64,000 bases of DNA from Liopterus haemorrhoidalis (lineage: Eukaryota > Arthropoda > Insecta > Coleoptera > Dytiscidae), in contig OZ020613.1 of the NCBI GenBank assembly GCA_963971575.1, forward strand, positions 48,788,250 through 48,852,249. Reading direction: 5' to 3'. Below are positions 47,157 to 58,614 of the stretch, piece after piece. Below the pieces are notes generated by a model, which saw only the letters and a program-made list of their open reading frames with translations, searched no databases and was not told where the DNA came from. Made by a program: the position numbers and the translations under genes. How positions within the stretch are numbered: the first letter of the stretch is position 1; every line of letters starts with the position of its first letter.

Positions 47157-48517
47157 TCAAATGTTTTTTTCTTCAGAATGTATTCGTTTATGCCTTGTGA
47201 GGTGTGATGATCTTGAAAATGCTTTGTCACACTGATAACATATAAATGGTTTTTCTCCAGAATGAATTCGTGTATGACTAATGAGATGTGCTGATTGTGA
47301 AAAAGCTTTTTCACACTGGTCACATTTGTATGGTTTCTCACCAGAATGTATTCCTTTGTGTCGAATAAGTTTTGATGACTCTGAAAATGCTTTATCACAC
47401 TGATCACATTTAAATGGTTTCTCTCCAGAATGTATTCGTGTGTGAGCAACGAGGTGTGCTGATTGCAAAAATGTTTTTTCGCAATGCATACATTTGAACG
47501 GCCTCTCTTTACAATGTATCCCTTTGTGTTTAATAAGCTTTGATGATTCAAAAAATGCTTCATCACACTGATCGCATTTGAATGGTTTCACTTCAGAATG
47601 TATTCGTTTGTGTCTAACGAGATATGGTTCCGTTGAAAATGTTATATTACATTGCTCACATTTGAATGGTTTCTCTTCGAAATTAGTTGACGTGTGAGTA
47701 ATGGGTTGTTCTGTTTGTAAAACGTCGCTGTCAGACTGTTCATATTTATATAGTTTCTCTTCATGTACCCGTTTATGAGCATTTAGAGATGATGAGTGGG
47801 TATATGCTTTATTACACTGATCACATTTGAATGGTTTCTCGCCAGAATGTATTCGTTTGTGACTAATGAGTATTATCTTCTGCGAAAATGCCTTATTACA
47901 CTCTTCACATTTAAATGGTTTCTCACCAGAATGTATTCGTTTATGTGCAATTAGTTGTGATGAAGTTGCAAATGCTTTATTACACTGATTACATTCATAT
48001 GGTTTTTCTCCTGAATGTAATCGTTTATGTCTAATTAGTTGTGACGAACTTGCAAATGTCTTACTACACTGTTCACATATATATGGCTTCTCTCCAGAAT
48101 GTAATCGTTTGTGTCTAATGAGATGTGCTGATCGTGAAAATGCTTTATTACATTGATCACATATGAATGGTCTATCACCAGCATGTACTCGTTTGTGATT
48201 AATAAGATTACCCTTTTGAGTAAATGCTTTATTACATTGGTCACATTTGAATGGTTTCTCTCCAGAATGAATTCGTTTGTGGCCAAGAAGAGCTGATACA
48301 CATGCAAATGCTTTATTACATTGCTCACAATTGAATCGCTTCTCGCTACTATGCACTGATTTATGTGCAATAAAATCCCGAGTATGTGCAAATGTTTTGT
48401 CACAAACATCACATTTATGACATATTTTTCTTGTATGTGTTTTTTTAATCTGTTTGAATTTGTTTACGGAGTCTGGCCCCCAGCTGTCGTCTGAATTACG
48501 GGACGATGTTTCGCTAG
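47157..48517 (-). CDS. Gene E terminal exon: fourteen-finger C2H2 array
   Basis: Joined to 58340-58474, 60089-60220 and 60378-60489 this gives 579 residues in one frame. Acceptor TTATTTGCAG; opens ASETSSRNSDDSWGPDS. Fourteen canonical fingers: eight from HKCDVCDKTFAHTRDFIAH, then a degenerate spacer unit (YKYEQSDSDVLQTEQ...THTSTN, cysteines lost), then six ending HKRIHSEEKNI. The dead unit splits the array in two blocks, which may allow two separate contacts with DNA (inference). Several fingers have unusual HKGIH or HTRIH ends. The intron before it is 9.8 kb and full of mobile elements. An almost identical exon lies at 42480-43840. Confidence 0.85.
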
Positions 48518-48706
48518 CTGCAAATAAGTAAGTTTTTATATTAGTATGTATATACTGTTTCCGGGAAACTGGAAGGAAAGCACTGATAGAAACCAGAGAC
48601 TGAGAATGGAACGGAGATAACTATATCAGATTCTTGATATTTTATTCAAGAACGAAAACGAAATTCATAATACTTGATACCGGTTTAACTTGAAGTTAAT
48701 GTATTT

Positions 48707-49165
48707 ATGTCTAGTGTTTTTGTAAAAACTGTGATTAATGCTTCAAAAAATTTTCAAACTAAAGCAATCCATCGTGGTTTAAAATTAGAAGATAATGTCC
48801 GCAAAATAGTTGCCGAAAAACCTAATTTAAAAATAAAAGATTGTGGGCTAGTGTTAAATAAAGCTTATCCCTAATTTGGTGCTTCTCCGGATGGTGTAAT
48901 AGAAATGATGTTGTTATAGAAATGTCCTTCATCAATAAAAACAGTTTCGAATTATATTTTACAAAATGATGAAATAAGTAGCAGTTGTAAAGCACAAATA
49001 CATTTGCAAATGCTCATAATGCATGTAAAAAAAGGTTATTTATGCGTAGCTGACCCTAATTTCGAAGTTAATAAAGAAATAAAAATTATAGAAGTAGTTT
49101 ATAATGAGGAATATTTTAATACTGTATTAGCCCAAGCCAGAAAATTTTGGTTAAAAGCAATTTAA
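48707..49165 (+). pseudogene. YqaJ-like exonuclease relic, copy 2
   Basis: Duplicate of 44030-44488 with the same stop and frameshift, so the damage predates the duplication. Confidence 0.65.
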
Positions 49166-50249
49166 CCTAGGTTGTGAGTGTCTCATAAAAAAAAATACTA
49201 ACATAAATATTTATCCATAATAACATGGTGACAGTTATATTGTAATCATGTCTGACCATTTGGTTATCGTTAACTAAGCTTTCAGAAACCAACCCTAATT
49301 ATTTAAGTTAGAGTTATCCTGGATGGTTGGTTTTTAAAGACTAGAGGGCTATTCAGAACCAAAAAATAATTAGTGTTTGAATTCAGTTTTTATATATTTA
49401 TTTTATTTATTTATTTTTATTTATTTATTTTACATTGTTTGGAACACAAACAGGACAAATCCAGTGAAGTGTTCACTATCAAAATTTTTACACATTTACA
49501 TAAAAGATAATAACAAATTATACGTTATTAATATACAAATATACAATTGAATAAAGAAATAAATATTAAAGTATAGAAGGGAAAAAATGGAAAAGATATA
49601 ATATCAGCTAGAATGTGTGTGCTTTAATATGTTAACACAGAGGCGTTTAAATTAAATTAAGTTTATGTCAAAAAAGTCAATATCTGAAAAATTGTTATTA
49701 TAAGAATTGCAAAGTCTATTTATTACAGAATTATCAAATGATTTGGTGTTTGAAAAGGGTTGATGAAAAAGTACAGTATCACGGGTATTGCATCTTGGAA
49801 TTCTAAATGTTATTAATGACAATAATTCATTAGAAGACATATTATCAGTTGCAATTTTATATAAGGTCGTCATGTCTGTAAGCGAACGACGATTGCTCAA
49901 ATGTAACATGTTAAAGAAAAGACATGCCGTGTCATAGTTTACATATTCTGTAGAGGGTTTATAGCAAAAATATTTAAGTGCTTTTTTTAAATTCTTTCCA
50001 ATTGATTGATGTACTGAAGATAATTAGGATTCCATACAACAGATGCAAAGTTTAAATGACTAAATACAAAAGAAGTGACTTAAAGACAGCAATGGACTGA
50101 AACTTTTTATAGAACGGATTATAAATCCCAACATTTTCAAGGCCTTACAACAGATGAAGTCAATATGACGGTCAAATAAAAGTTTTGAATCTAGAAGTAA
50201 CCCAAGATCTCTCACACAGTTGGATGTTTGGAGAATTTTGTTGTTATAA

Positions 50250-50644
50250 GTAGGTATGGGGACGATTCAGCCTGGGAACCAAATCGCGACCGTGGGAATT
50301 TTCTTATCAGTGCGGCATCCTTTGATGTTGTCGACACCTGGCCAGGTGTTAATTACAGGTGTGCAATCAGGTGACCAAATCAGGTCTGTTTTTTACCTGC
50401 TTTTATCTGTTTTTACCTGTTTTTTACCTGTTTGGACCTGTTTTTTACCTGTTTTGACCTGTTTTTTACCTATTTTTACCTGTTTTTATCCGTTTTTACC
50501 TGCTTTTTACCTGTTTTTATCAGGTGACCTGATTGCACACCTGTAATTAACACCTGGCCAGGTATCGGCAACATCAGAGGATACTGCACTGAAAATTCCA
50601 ACGGTCGCGATTTGGTTCCCAGGCTCAACCGTTCCCATACCTAC
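50250..50644. mobile_element. Foldback element with internal minisatellite and 8-base target duplication
   Basis: TGTTATAA flanks at 50242-50249 and 50645-50652. Arms of about 130 bases begin GTAGGTATGGGGACGATTCA and, inverted, GTAGGTATGGGAACGGTTGA, and include ACACCTGGCCAGGTGTTAAT. The centre (about 50385-50520) repeats TTTTTACCTG-like units. Inserted in the reverse-transcriptase region of element 2. Confidence 0.85.
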
Positions 50645-51129
50645 TGTTATAATTATGTTATTTTAGTTCTATTTCTAGTAAAGGCTATAATCTGGCATTT
50701 ATGATAATTTAAATATAATTTATTAATATGACAAAAAGTTTGAAAAAAATTAAGATCTTCTTGTAACAATTGAGAATCAGATAAACTCTCAATTTTCTTA
50801 TATAATTTCATATCATCGGCATACAAAAGTATATTGGAGTGTTTTATAACTGAGAGTACATCGTTTATAAAAATTATAAATAATAATGGACCAAGGTGAG
50901 ATCTTTGAGGCACTCCAGATGTAATATTAATAAATGAAGAAGTATATATATATATATATTTGCACGGCTTGACTTCTATTGGAGATGTACGAAATGATCC
51001 ACTGTAAAAGATCGTCGTGTATACCGAAGCAATTTGTTAATTAAAATATTGTGATTAATTTTATCAAACGCCTTGTACACTGCATCAATTTGGTTCCGTT
51101 GATTCATATTTTTTAGTAAAAAATCAGTA

Positions 51130-52003
51130 TTCGCAACTATAATTACCGAAGCGGCGCCACAATCGCCTTCTGAACTTTTGACACGAAAAAGGATAGTCAT
51201 CTGTCATCTGTCAACGTTTGTAAACAGTATAGGTTTATAATCAATTTTTGGTAAAATTTACGTTTTCTTGCTGTATACAGTATATTTGAATTATAACAGA
51301 GTACTAAAAAAGTGTACAAATATATGTGAATCCATTTATGATAAAATTTGCTGTTTTTAAATTAATATTTTCAGAGATTATAATGTTGGGGCTAGGTTAT
51401 ACTCACAGAGATAATAAAATATTATACTTTGAACTTAAAACATTTATTTGAATACTTAATATCTACACATTTCTCTAGAAATTTTATATAAAGAGAACTG
51501 GTAATTTATTCTACACAAGAAAACTGTCAAATATTTGCAAAGTAACACATTCACGGAATATCGTCATGAAATAACAAGGGGTTTTAATTATATTAACAAT
51601 AGTTTACACAACATTAAACGATTTTCTTGCACATGTGGGACAGGGATAATCAAAAATTCAACGTTAAAAGCATGTTTAAAATCATCTGAACATTAGAAAT
51701 TCCCTTCGATAAATAGAAACAAAATTTTAGAATCATTAATAATCTTTCTTCTTCACTTGGTATTAAAATTAAATTGCAGAACTAATAAAGACACTTTGTC
51801 ATACACTACAATATTTCATCTAATATTCGAAGTATTTAATCTTTTTTTCTTAAGTTTATCACTTCATTCTTTGTAAAAACAGAGAGAGAATGGACAGAAA
51901 CAAAAAAACACATGGTGAACTATACATAAACAACGTCAATATACTTTTTCGAAGTGTTCGCTTTATTGCCGCTAGAGGGATACGTGTTAAGTTGAGTCAC
52001 CAA
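51130..52003 (+). mobile_element. DNA transposon family X, copy 2
   Basis: Ends TTCGCAACTATAATTACCG and, inverted, TTGGTGACTCAACTTAAC, with TA at 51128-51129 and 52004-52005. It splits the reverse transcriptase of element 2 between TNL and TDFLL. Uninterrupted equivalent of 914-3221, and shows the empty sites of the two insertions there. The strand is arbitrary. Confidence 0.78.
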
Positions 52004-52470
52004 TATATTGTTAGATTAGTTTTGACGGACCTGCCGCGATAGAATCCATGTTGTTGTGGTACAAGATTATGCTTTACTGATTCATATAAAAAATTGTGAA
52101 TTGATGATTCTAAAATTTTCCCAAAGATGCACAATTTGGAGATAGAGCGGTAATTTTTTATCAAACTTTTGCCGCCAGATTTAAAGATGGGCACAATGAT
52201 AGCTATTTTCCATACATCTGGGAAAGTATTTTCGTTGAGGGATTTGTTAAAAATTATATACAAAGATAAATTAAGGCTGTCTGATAAGTTTTTAATAAAT
52301 AGTAATGGGATATTATCTGAACCTACACTTTTCTTAGTATCAAGGTTAACAAGGGTAGATACTTAGTGATACGTTAGTATTATTTGGGCAATTGTCATTA
52401 ATTGTTATTTGACTTTGTGGCTCGAAAACTGATTGAAAATACTGTGAGAATAATATATTGGAAATTGATT

Positions 52471-53457
52471 ACCCGTCTTTGGCCGTTTTGTTTATGTGGT
52501 TATATGGGTCCTCTATAGCGGTTCTTAACCGAGGGGTCCCGACCCCCCCGGGGGGGCGAAAAGACCTTAGAGGGGTCCCGAAATTAAAAGAAAAAATTTA
52601 ATTTTTACCAGTTTTTGCTTTTAAAATTATAATAAACTTAATTATTAAACAATAAATTATTAAGAACATTTAAAATATTATTTCAAAAAATTTCCAGATT
52701 TTATTATTCCAGAAAATATTTTAGGCTAGTTGGGGGGTCCCGAGTATAAAAAGGTTAAGAACCGCTACTCTATACCACATTGAAGGAATAATAGATCAAT
52801 TTAAATATAAAGACATACTTCAGAATGTTATGGAACTTTATTCTGATGAGTTCATGCCTTTAAAACATATTTTTCAGCATGATAATGTCCCAAAACATTC
52901 TTCGAAGTTGGTAAAAAAATGGTTCGAGGATTCAAAAATTAACGTAATGACTTGGCTGTCACAGTCACCCGACTTAAATTCAATAGAAAACCTTTGGGAG
53001 ATTGTCGACAGAAAGATTAGAAACAAAACACATTCAAATATTGTAGATTTCTTTAAAGCTTTGCAGGATGCCTGGTCTAATAATGATGATGAAATAATCA
53101 CTAAATTATTAGAATCAATGCCGAAAAGATGTCGGGAAGTTATAAATGGTATAATACTGATGGTTATAATCTGGTGGTTACTATACAAAATATTAAAAAT
53201 GATCTGTTAATAATAATTTATTTTCTTAATTAATAAAAATAAATATTTTTTAAGAGTAGTTGCTTTCTTTATGACCAGGTAAAAATAATAAATACTATAA
53301 AAAAAATTAGAAATTACGTACTTTTATAATTTTTTTTACTATAATACATGTAGAGGATCGTTAAACATAAGAATTAAATTTTTTAATTTTAAAAATATTG
53401 AATAGAATAAAAATAAAAGAGGATTATCAAAAGTTGCTATCTTTATGACCAATACTG
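52471..53457 (+). pseudogene. Tc1-like transposase relic, C-terminal half
   Basis: After VFGRFVYVVIWVLY (52475-52515), an insertion, then HIEGIIDQFKYKDILQNVME, HDNVPKHSSKLVKKWF (catalytic D), SQSPDLNSIENLWEIVDRKI (catalytic E). It ends with a Tc1-type terminus at 53430-53457 (inverted CAGTATTGGTCATAAAGATA) before TA. The 5' half is missing, so it cannot move. Confidence 0.8.
52516..52767. mobile_element. hAT-like MITE
   Basis: Ends GCGGTTCTTAACCGAGGGG and, inverted, GCGGTTCTTAACCTTTTTA, with imperfect CTCTATA repeats on both sides. It includes a nine-G run with a matching run of C. Splits the Tc1 relic between VLY and HIEG. Confidence 0.72.
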
Positions 53458-53479
53458 TAGCTTTAATTCTGTCCATTTT

Positions 53480-54371
53480 ATTTTCCTCACTCAAACCAAA
53501 AGATCCAGTTCGCTACTTAAAATATTTCGTGTGGTATCACTAATACTAAAATCACTAGATGATGATATGTTTATTTTTTCTTTTACACGAACACTGGATT
53601 TGGGTGGAGACTTCGGAACTTTAGTTGGTAAACAAGCAATATTTACCATTGGAATATTCGATTCCAAATTAACTTGTACGCTTTTGCTTCTGAAACTATA
53701 TCTTTTACACTGTACACCTATTGTTACACTTTTTTTTTTTTAGTTTGTGTGTAATTTGGTATTATTTATGGATTCGCTTTCTTTTGGATCTAAAGTCCAG
53801 ATTTCTTGTGTTCTGTAGTTCTTGTGATGAAGAATCAACATCTGTTAAAGCCATTTCTAAATTCATCATATTCTGTATTATTTTCTTGCAATAATTCATT
53901 TATTAATTCTTTATGAATCCTTTTTGATGAACCTTCTCTTTCTGCAGGTGGTAGAGATCTTTTTCTGTCTTTCTGGCATTCAAATATGTGTGGCACAACA
54001 CCTTCTTTTATAAATACTTTGCCTCCCATTAGCTTCCATTTCATATAATTTGCCATATCCTCTTCAAGCTAAAAGTTCAATATCTTTGTATCAATATTAT
54101 AAAATAATAAAAGTAATGAAGCAATAATTTATAAAAAATATTATGTACTCACATTAAAATGGTCTTCACAAACATAAACTTTACTTTTTACTGAAATATC
54201 GGTTTTATTTCGCCTCATAGCTTTCAGCCACAAATTTCTCCTTTTCTTTTGTATTTTGCCACTAGGTAGTGAAATAAATTGTTTTTGTGGAGTTCTAACT
54301 AATGTACTTGTGCACATCGGTACTAAACAATATTTTCGATGTTTTGAAGTACTGGGGCCTGGATCTTCCAT
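53480..54371 (-). pseudogene. THAP-domain gene, broken
   Basis: Exon 1 (54153-54371) starts MEDPGPSTSKHRKYCLVPMC and ends VYVCEDHFN at donor GTGAGT; exon 2 (from 54068, acceptor AACTTTTAG) reads LEEDMANYMKWKLMGGKVFI then KEGVVPHIFECQ. Together they form a complete THAP zinc finger (C-x2-4-C ... C-x2-H plus the A/V-V-P box). The frame stops at 53835, but other frames carry on plausible text (MALTDVDSSSQELQNTRN, then SVQVNLESNIPMVNIACL), so frameshifts have broken the rest. THAP proteins bind DNA and occur both in hosts and transposases. It lies in gene E intron 3, same strand. Confidence 0.65.
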
Positions 54372-54537
54372 ATTTTATATAATAATAATAATAATAGTTT
54401 TATTTTCAATAATATATACAAATAATACAATAAATTAATGTACAGTTTTATTTTGTTTTCTTGCAATATTGAAAATAATGAAATAACACCACTGAATTGA
54501 GTAACACTGAATCTCGTTCAGTGCGTGGCGTTAATTT

Positions 54538-55170
54538 TTAATATAAATAGTATAAAAATGTAGTGAACTGTATATATAAATATATTATGATTAATAGAAT
54601 GAAAATCCTATACTGTCGGTATAGTCCATAGATATAAAGCCATTTTTTAACAATACTCCTATAATTTAAAACGGATAACTGAATGTTATTATTTTTTAAA
54701 TAATTATTAAATATATTGTATATATTACTGACAAAATAAGAATAGTAATATTTGGATTTTGTTTTGTTGAATTTTCTGGTTACGGCTTGACTAGATGACA
54801 TATTTCTGGTAGCGTATGAGTGATCCAAAAATGTTACAATGGCAGGATTTTTAATTAAGTATGAAGCAATGGCTGATATATATAATTTATTAAAATTGAA
54901 TATTTTAGATTCTGAGAATAACAAATTAGACGGGTATCTTGCGGTTTTATTATACATAATTTTTATAATCCTTTTTTGCAGGACAAGTATTTTATTTTTA
55001 TACACTTAAGCCGCACCACCCCAAACAAAAACAGCATATTGCATTAAGGATTGTACAAGACCGAAGTAAAACGTTTTTAATTTTAATGTTTTGAGTATTT
55101 TCTTTAAGTTTTTAAATGTGTAAAGAGTTTTGCGCAAATTTTTAGCCAATCTCTCAATTTTATAATATAA
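54538..55170 (-). pseudogene. Non-LTR retrotransposon relic, C-terminal end
   Basis: Minus strand: TFYFGLVQSLMQYAVFVWGG, stop, VYKNKILVLQKRIIKIMYNK, SNLLFSESKIFNFNKLYISA. This is the 'ALVQSHLRYGILIWGG...LLVLQKRAIKII' end of Jockey-like polymerases. A different family from the elements at 29158 and 49387. Confidence 0.75.
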
Positions 55171-55328
55171 AGTTTAATTCGTTAAATATGTATAAAATGT
55201 TTTTATAGAATAACTTTATTTTAATTAAAATCATTCTAACTTTACATAACCTATAAAAGCTATACAAGCAAATAAGTTCACAAGAGACTTTGTAGACTGT
55301 GACGTCACAGCAAAGTTTGTAAACAATA

Positions 55329-55743
55329 GGGGAAACTTCCTAAGCGCCCTGACATCTGGTGGCAATTTGCGGAAGATACTAAAGTGACATTGTTTTGTTT
55401 TGTTCAATGCAGAAATACGTGTTTTATTGTTGTTTGTGTTTTATTTTGGTGAATCATGGAAAAACAAACAATCAATTTTGTTGTGTGCCGCAATGTAAAC
55501 CGTAAATATTAATTTTTACTAATATTTTACCATATTTTTGTTGTTACTTTAGAATAGTATATTATTACATATCTTGTAAATCGTAGATTAACTTTAAATT
55601 ATAAAAAAAAGCTCGAAAAACTAGAAAAATACAACTCGTGTTCATATTCACCTTGTAAACAAATACACGAGTAACAGTTTAATGTCACTTTCGAGTGTTC
55701 CAGCTTTGCCGCATATGGCGCTGCGATTTTAAAAAGTTTCCCC
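55329..55743 (+). mobile_element. MITE family Y, copy 2
   Basis: GGGGAAACTTCCTAAGCGCC to GATTTTAAAAAGTTTCCCC, TA at 55327-55328 and 55744-55745. Shares ends and body with 2376-3155 but is 365 bases shorter; CCGCAATGTAAACCGTAAAT shows the THAP-like start without its continuation. Confidence 0.8.
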
Positions 55744-55813
55744 TATCGGGGTATTTTTTGCGCGCTACATAAATTTATGAATTCAAAAAATTTTGTAAGC
55801 CTTTAAATTAAAA

Positions 55814-55816
<3 letters not shown>

Positions 55817-55866
<50 letters not shown>
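55817..55866. repeat. (AT)n microsatellite
   Basis: About 24 AT units. Confidence 0.95.
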
Positions 55867-56441
55867 AAACTGTTTTTTATGTTTATATGCAACAAAAGGA
55901 ATATAATAAAAACAATAAAACAAAAATCATGCCTATCCCCTATTGGGACCCAGTGTAATTGGGATTATCGTCCAATTCTGTTGTTAAAAAAAAAAAAAAA
56001 ATGGGCTACAATGCAGTGTCGACATTAGGATCAATGATTATTATTATTTACGTGTTGTCACATACATATGTTTACAAAATATATAAGATTATTTTATTGT
56101 TATGATTTTTTTAAATTGCCTAAACTTGATTCCAATAATAATTAATAATTGTCTTTGATTATTACTAACATTTTGAAAGGTTTTTTTTTTTCAAATATAG
56201 ATTTGAAATAAGTTTATCAGTTCAGTTTTAGTTCAATTTTTATTCGTGAGATAGCTGTAACTTTTCCTTAGCGTCGTGTATTAAAGATAACAATTTTTAG
56301 AAACTTGAACAAAACATTAAATTTCTCTGCATGCTTACATGGTTTGAAATGGCTCCCTATTCAATGGTAGCAATGAATTATAAAGTATGCATACATACTC
56401 AATAAATAAACAACATGCATTGAAAGCTTGCAACTAATAAA

Positions 56442-58308
56442 CAGTGTTGTAATGTATCTAGATACAGTAACTAAATACAAATTCGATACTTTTTGAAATA
56501 TGTATCTGTATCTGTATCTAGATATTTAAATTTAAGTATACTGTATCTCTATTTCAGATACTTTGATCGTTACTTTATTTTTAAACCATGATACCGAGCT
56601 GATATAATAGTTTAATATAAATTGTCATTTTAAATATTTTATTTTTACTATAAACAAAATTCAGAAAACGATTGAAATTGAAAAACAGTTTACAAATTAA
56701 ATTTATATGGAATGTCAAAAAAAAAAAAATCCTCGTAGAGGAATGATGTGTTATTTTTATGCAATATGACATATGCAATTAGCAACTTATTTTTTAAGAA
56801 ATTGATAATTTTGTCTCTATTTTCTGATTTTGGAATGCTACCTTGTTTTTATATCTTTCTGTTCAAATAATTACGAATTGTTTCAATATATTGTAACAAA
56901 TTATATTTATTTTTTAGACTGATGATGTGTAAACTTACTGTACACGAAACGTTTCATTTTATTTTATTTTATTGACAATATAACTGACGGATACTAAGAG
57001 AATATTGTTTTATTTATACGTCAAGAAACCTATATTTTATATATTCTCACTCGTTTTTGTAACTTTTGAACGGGCGTAAAAATAGTAGGTATTTAAGTAC
57101 AACATGTAATGAAAATGGGTCATTATTAATGAAAACTAAGTTTTTGAATAACTGTTGTTGCTATTTTGATGAGCAATTTACTAAAAACATATGAAAAATT
57201 ATATCCACACAAGTGGTTTGGGAGTGGACCGTGGTTTTGTGAAACATTGGGCAAGACAAATTAAGGCCTTTCAAAAGTATCCAGTGATTGAAAATACACT
57301 TTGATAATTTTTTAAGGCATTTCTTCACTTGAGGCCTGTCTCTAGTCCGCCTCACCCAAAGGCCGACCCTTGGGTCTGACCCTTGGGAAGATAAGTTAGG
57401 TGTGTTTCCTAAAGAACGTAAAATTAATGAATTATTAAACGTTCATATAAATTTAATTTGTAAGCGTGAGAATACATACTGAAATTTTGTTTATAAATTA
57501 AATTTGCATGGAATGAGAAAAAAATAATCACATGTTCTTTATCAGAATTTTTTTATTAGTGATCAAAAATGATCGTGACATTACACGAATTCCACTTCAA
57601 TTAGGGCTAAAATTTGACTAAAAGGAACATCCTCTTAACAAGAACATAGTTGCTAGCTGCGTATCTATAAGACTAACATTAGTCTTATAGATACGCAGCT
57701 CATTTATTAGCACGTAGCAATTCGCGACTCCAAATAACAGTGAGACATCTGGTGGCGGCTTGGTAAATTAAACTGAAGCGTATATTTGTATAATATTTGT
57801 AGTGCGTTGTGCTGCAGTTTATGTGAATTAAGACGTATTTTTAAATATAGTTACTTAAATACAATGCTTTTTTGCCGAAATATTGTATGAACCGATAAAT
57901 ATTAAGAAAAAACAGGCTTCTCGTCGGCCATCAACTGTCATAAGCAGCGCCGCCAACGTTAGTTTGAGTCGCGAATACATACGTTATTTAGTACAAAATT
58001 TATTCCGTAGAATAGTGTTTTATCAATGTAAACTGTTGTAAACCATTGAATTTAGTGGGCTTTTTGTGACGTCATTTTTGCCTGTATAATACTGATTAAC
58101 ATGTACTGTTTGTTTGGTAAAAAATATGTTATTTTCATCATTTATTGTTTTTTCAAAAGTATCTAGCTGTATCTAGATACTAACATTTTTGGCATGTATC
58201 TGTATCTAGATATTTTTTATAATTCTGTATCTGTATCTGCATCTAGATACAATTTTTCTTATGTATCTGTATCTAGATATTTTTTTAAATGTATCTATTA
58301 CAACACTG
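56442..58308. mobile_element. hAT-type element with 8-base target duplication
   Basis: CTAATAAA at 56434-56441 and 58309-58316. Ends CAGTGTTGTAATGTATCTAG and, inverted, CAGTGTTGTAATAGATACAT. Both subterminal zones are full of TGTATCTAGATAC-like repeats, possible transposase binding sites. 1867 bases without a recognisable transposase; a perfect palindrome lies at 57655-57700. Confidence 0.8.
57655..57700. repeat. Perfect palindrome, 22-base arms
   Basis: AGCTGCGTATCTATAAGACT plus AA, a 2-base spacer CA, and the exact reverse complement. No mismatch. Confidence 0.97.
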
Positions 58309-58339
58309 CTAATAAAATAATATTAAATTATTGACTGAC

Positions 58340-58474
58340 CTGTATCTTGTCCACCTGCACTCTCCTCATATTCGCCATCATCTTCAAATTCAGACTTGAT
58401 GTTAATCTCCTCAGTCTTGATAATATTAACGTTGTAGTTATACTGGGATGCTGCAATGCTGCAATCACGGTTAT
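58340..58474 (-). CDS. Gene E exon 3 (type 3 cassette)
   Basis: Acceptor TACATTTCAG, donor GTCAGT, 135 bases, phase 1. Encodes DNRDCSIAASQYNYNVNIIK, then EEINIKSEFEDDGEYEES and ends QDTG. Closest to gene D exon 3. Confidence 0.82.
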
Positions 58475-58614
58475 CTGAAATGTAAATACTCATAGTTACG
58501 AGGTAATGTTCTCTTGAAAAGTAATAAATAATAACTTCATAGTAAAAACTGCCGAAACATGGTTAAGCTCCAACAAATAGTTACTGAATTACTCAAAAAC
58601 TCAAAATTTGTTAA

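Larger units (their letters stand above)
45078..49746. repeat. Tandem duplication, copy 2 (4669 bases)
   Basis: See 40402-45069. At the right end copy 2 runs on as TGTTTGAAAAGG into the retrotransposon's coding part, which is the original context; copy 1 is therefore the one with the artificial right border. Confidence 0.92.
49387..52470 (-). mobile_element. CR1/Jockey-like element 2, degenerate, with two nested insertions
   Basis: Minus-strand pieces in order: YFQSVFEPQSQI (about 52440), SLNENTFPDVWKIAIIVPIF and GFYRGRSVKTNL (to 52010), NTDFLLKNMNQ and AFDKINHNILINKLL (51050-51140), PQRSHLGPLLFIIFINDV with YADD (50653-50913), LHLSNRRSLTDMTTLYKIA (49652-49909), then the (TAAA)n tail. It matches the intact element at 29345-33178 throughout but is broken by frameshifts and by insertions at 50250-50644 and 51130-52003. 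The catalytic YADD is still present. The 5' end is lost at about 52470. Confidence 0.8.
55171..56441. other. Intronic sequence with MITE and microsatellite
   Basis: Apart from the family Y element (55329-55743) and the (AT)n run (55817-55866) I see no gene or clear element. Confidence 0.5.

Noticed and set aside
42480..48517. Array repeats considered as a CRISPR or satellite locus
   Set aside because: The 84-base period encodes C2H2 fingers in frame on one strand with a splice acceptor; variation falls in helix codons.
54538..55005. 155-residue frame as a novel host protein
   Set aside because: VLQKRIIKIM, together with the upstream FGLVQSLMQYAVFVWGG, identifies it as a retrotransposon polymerase end.
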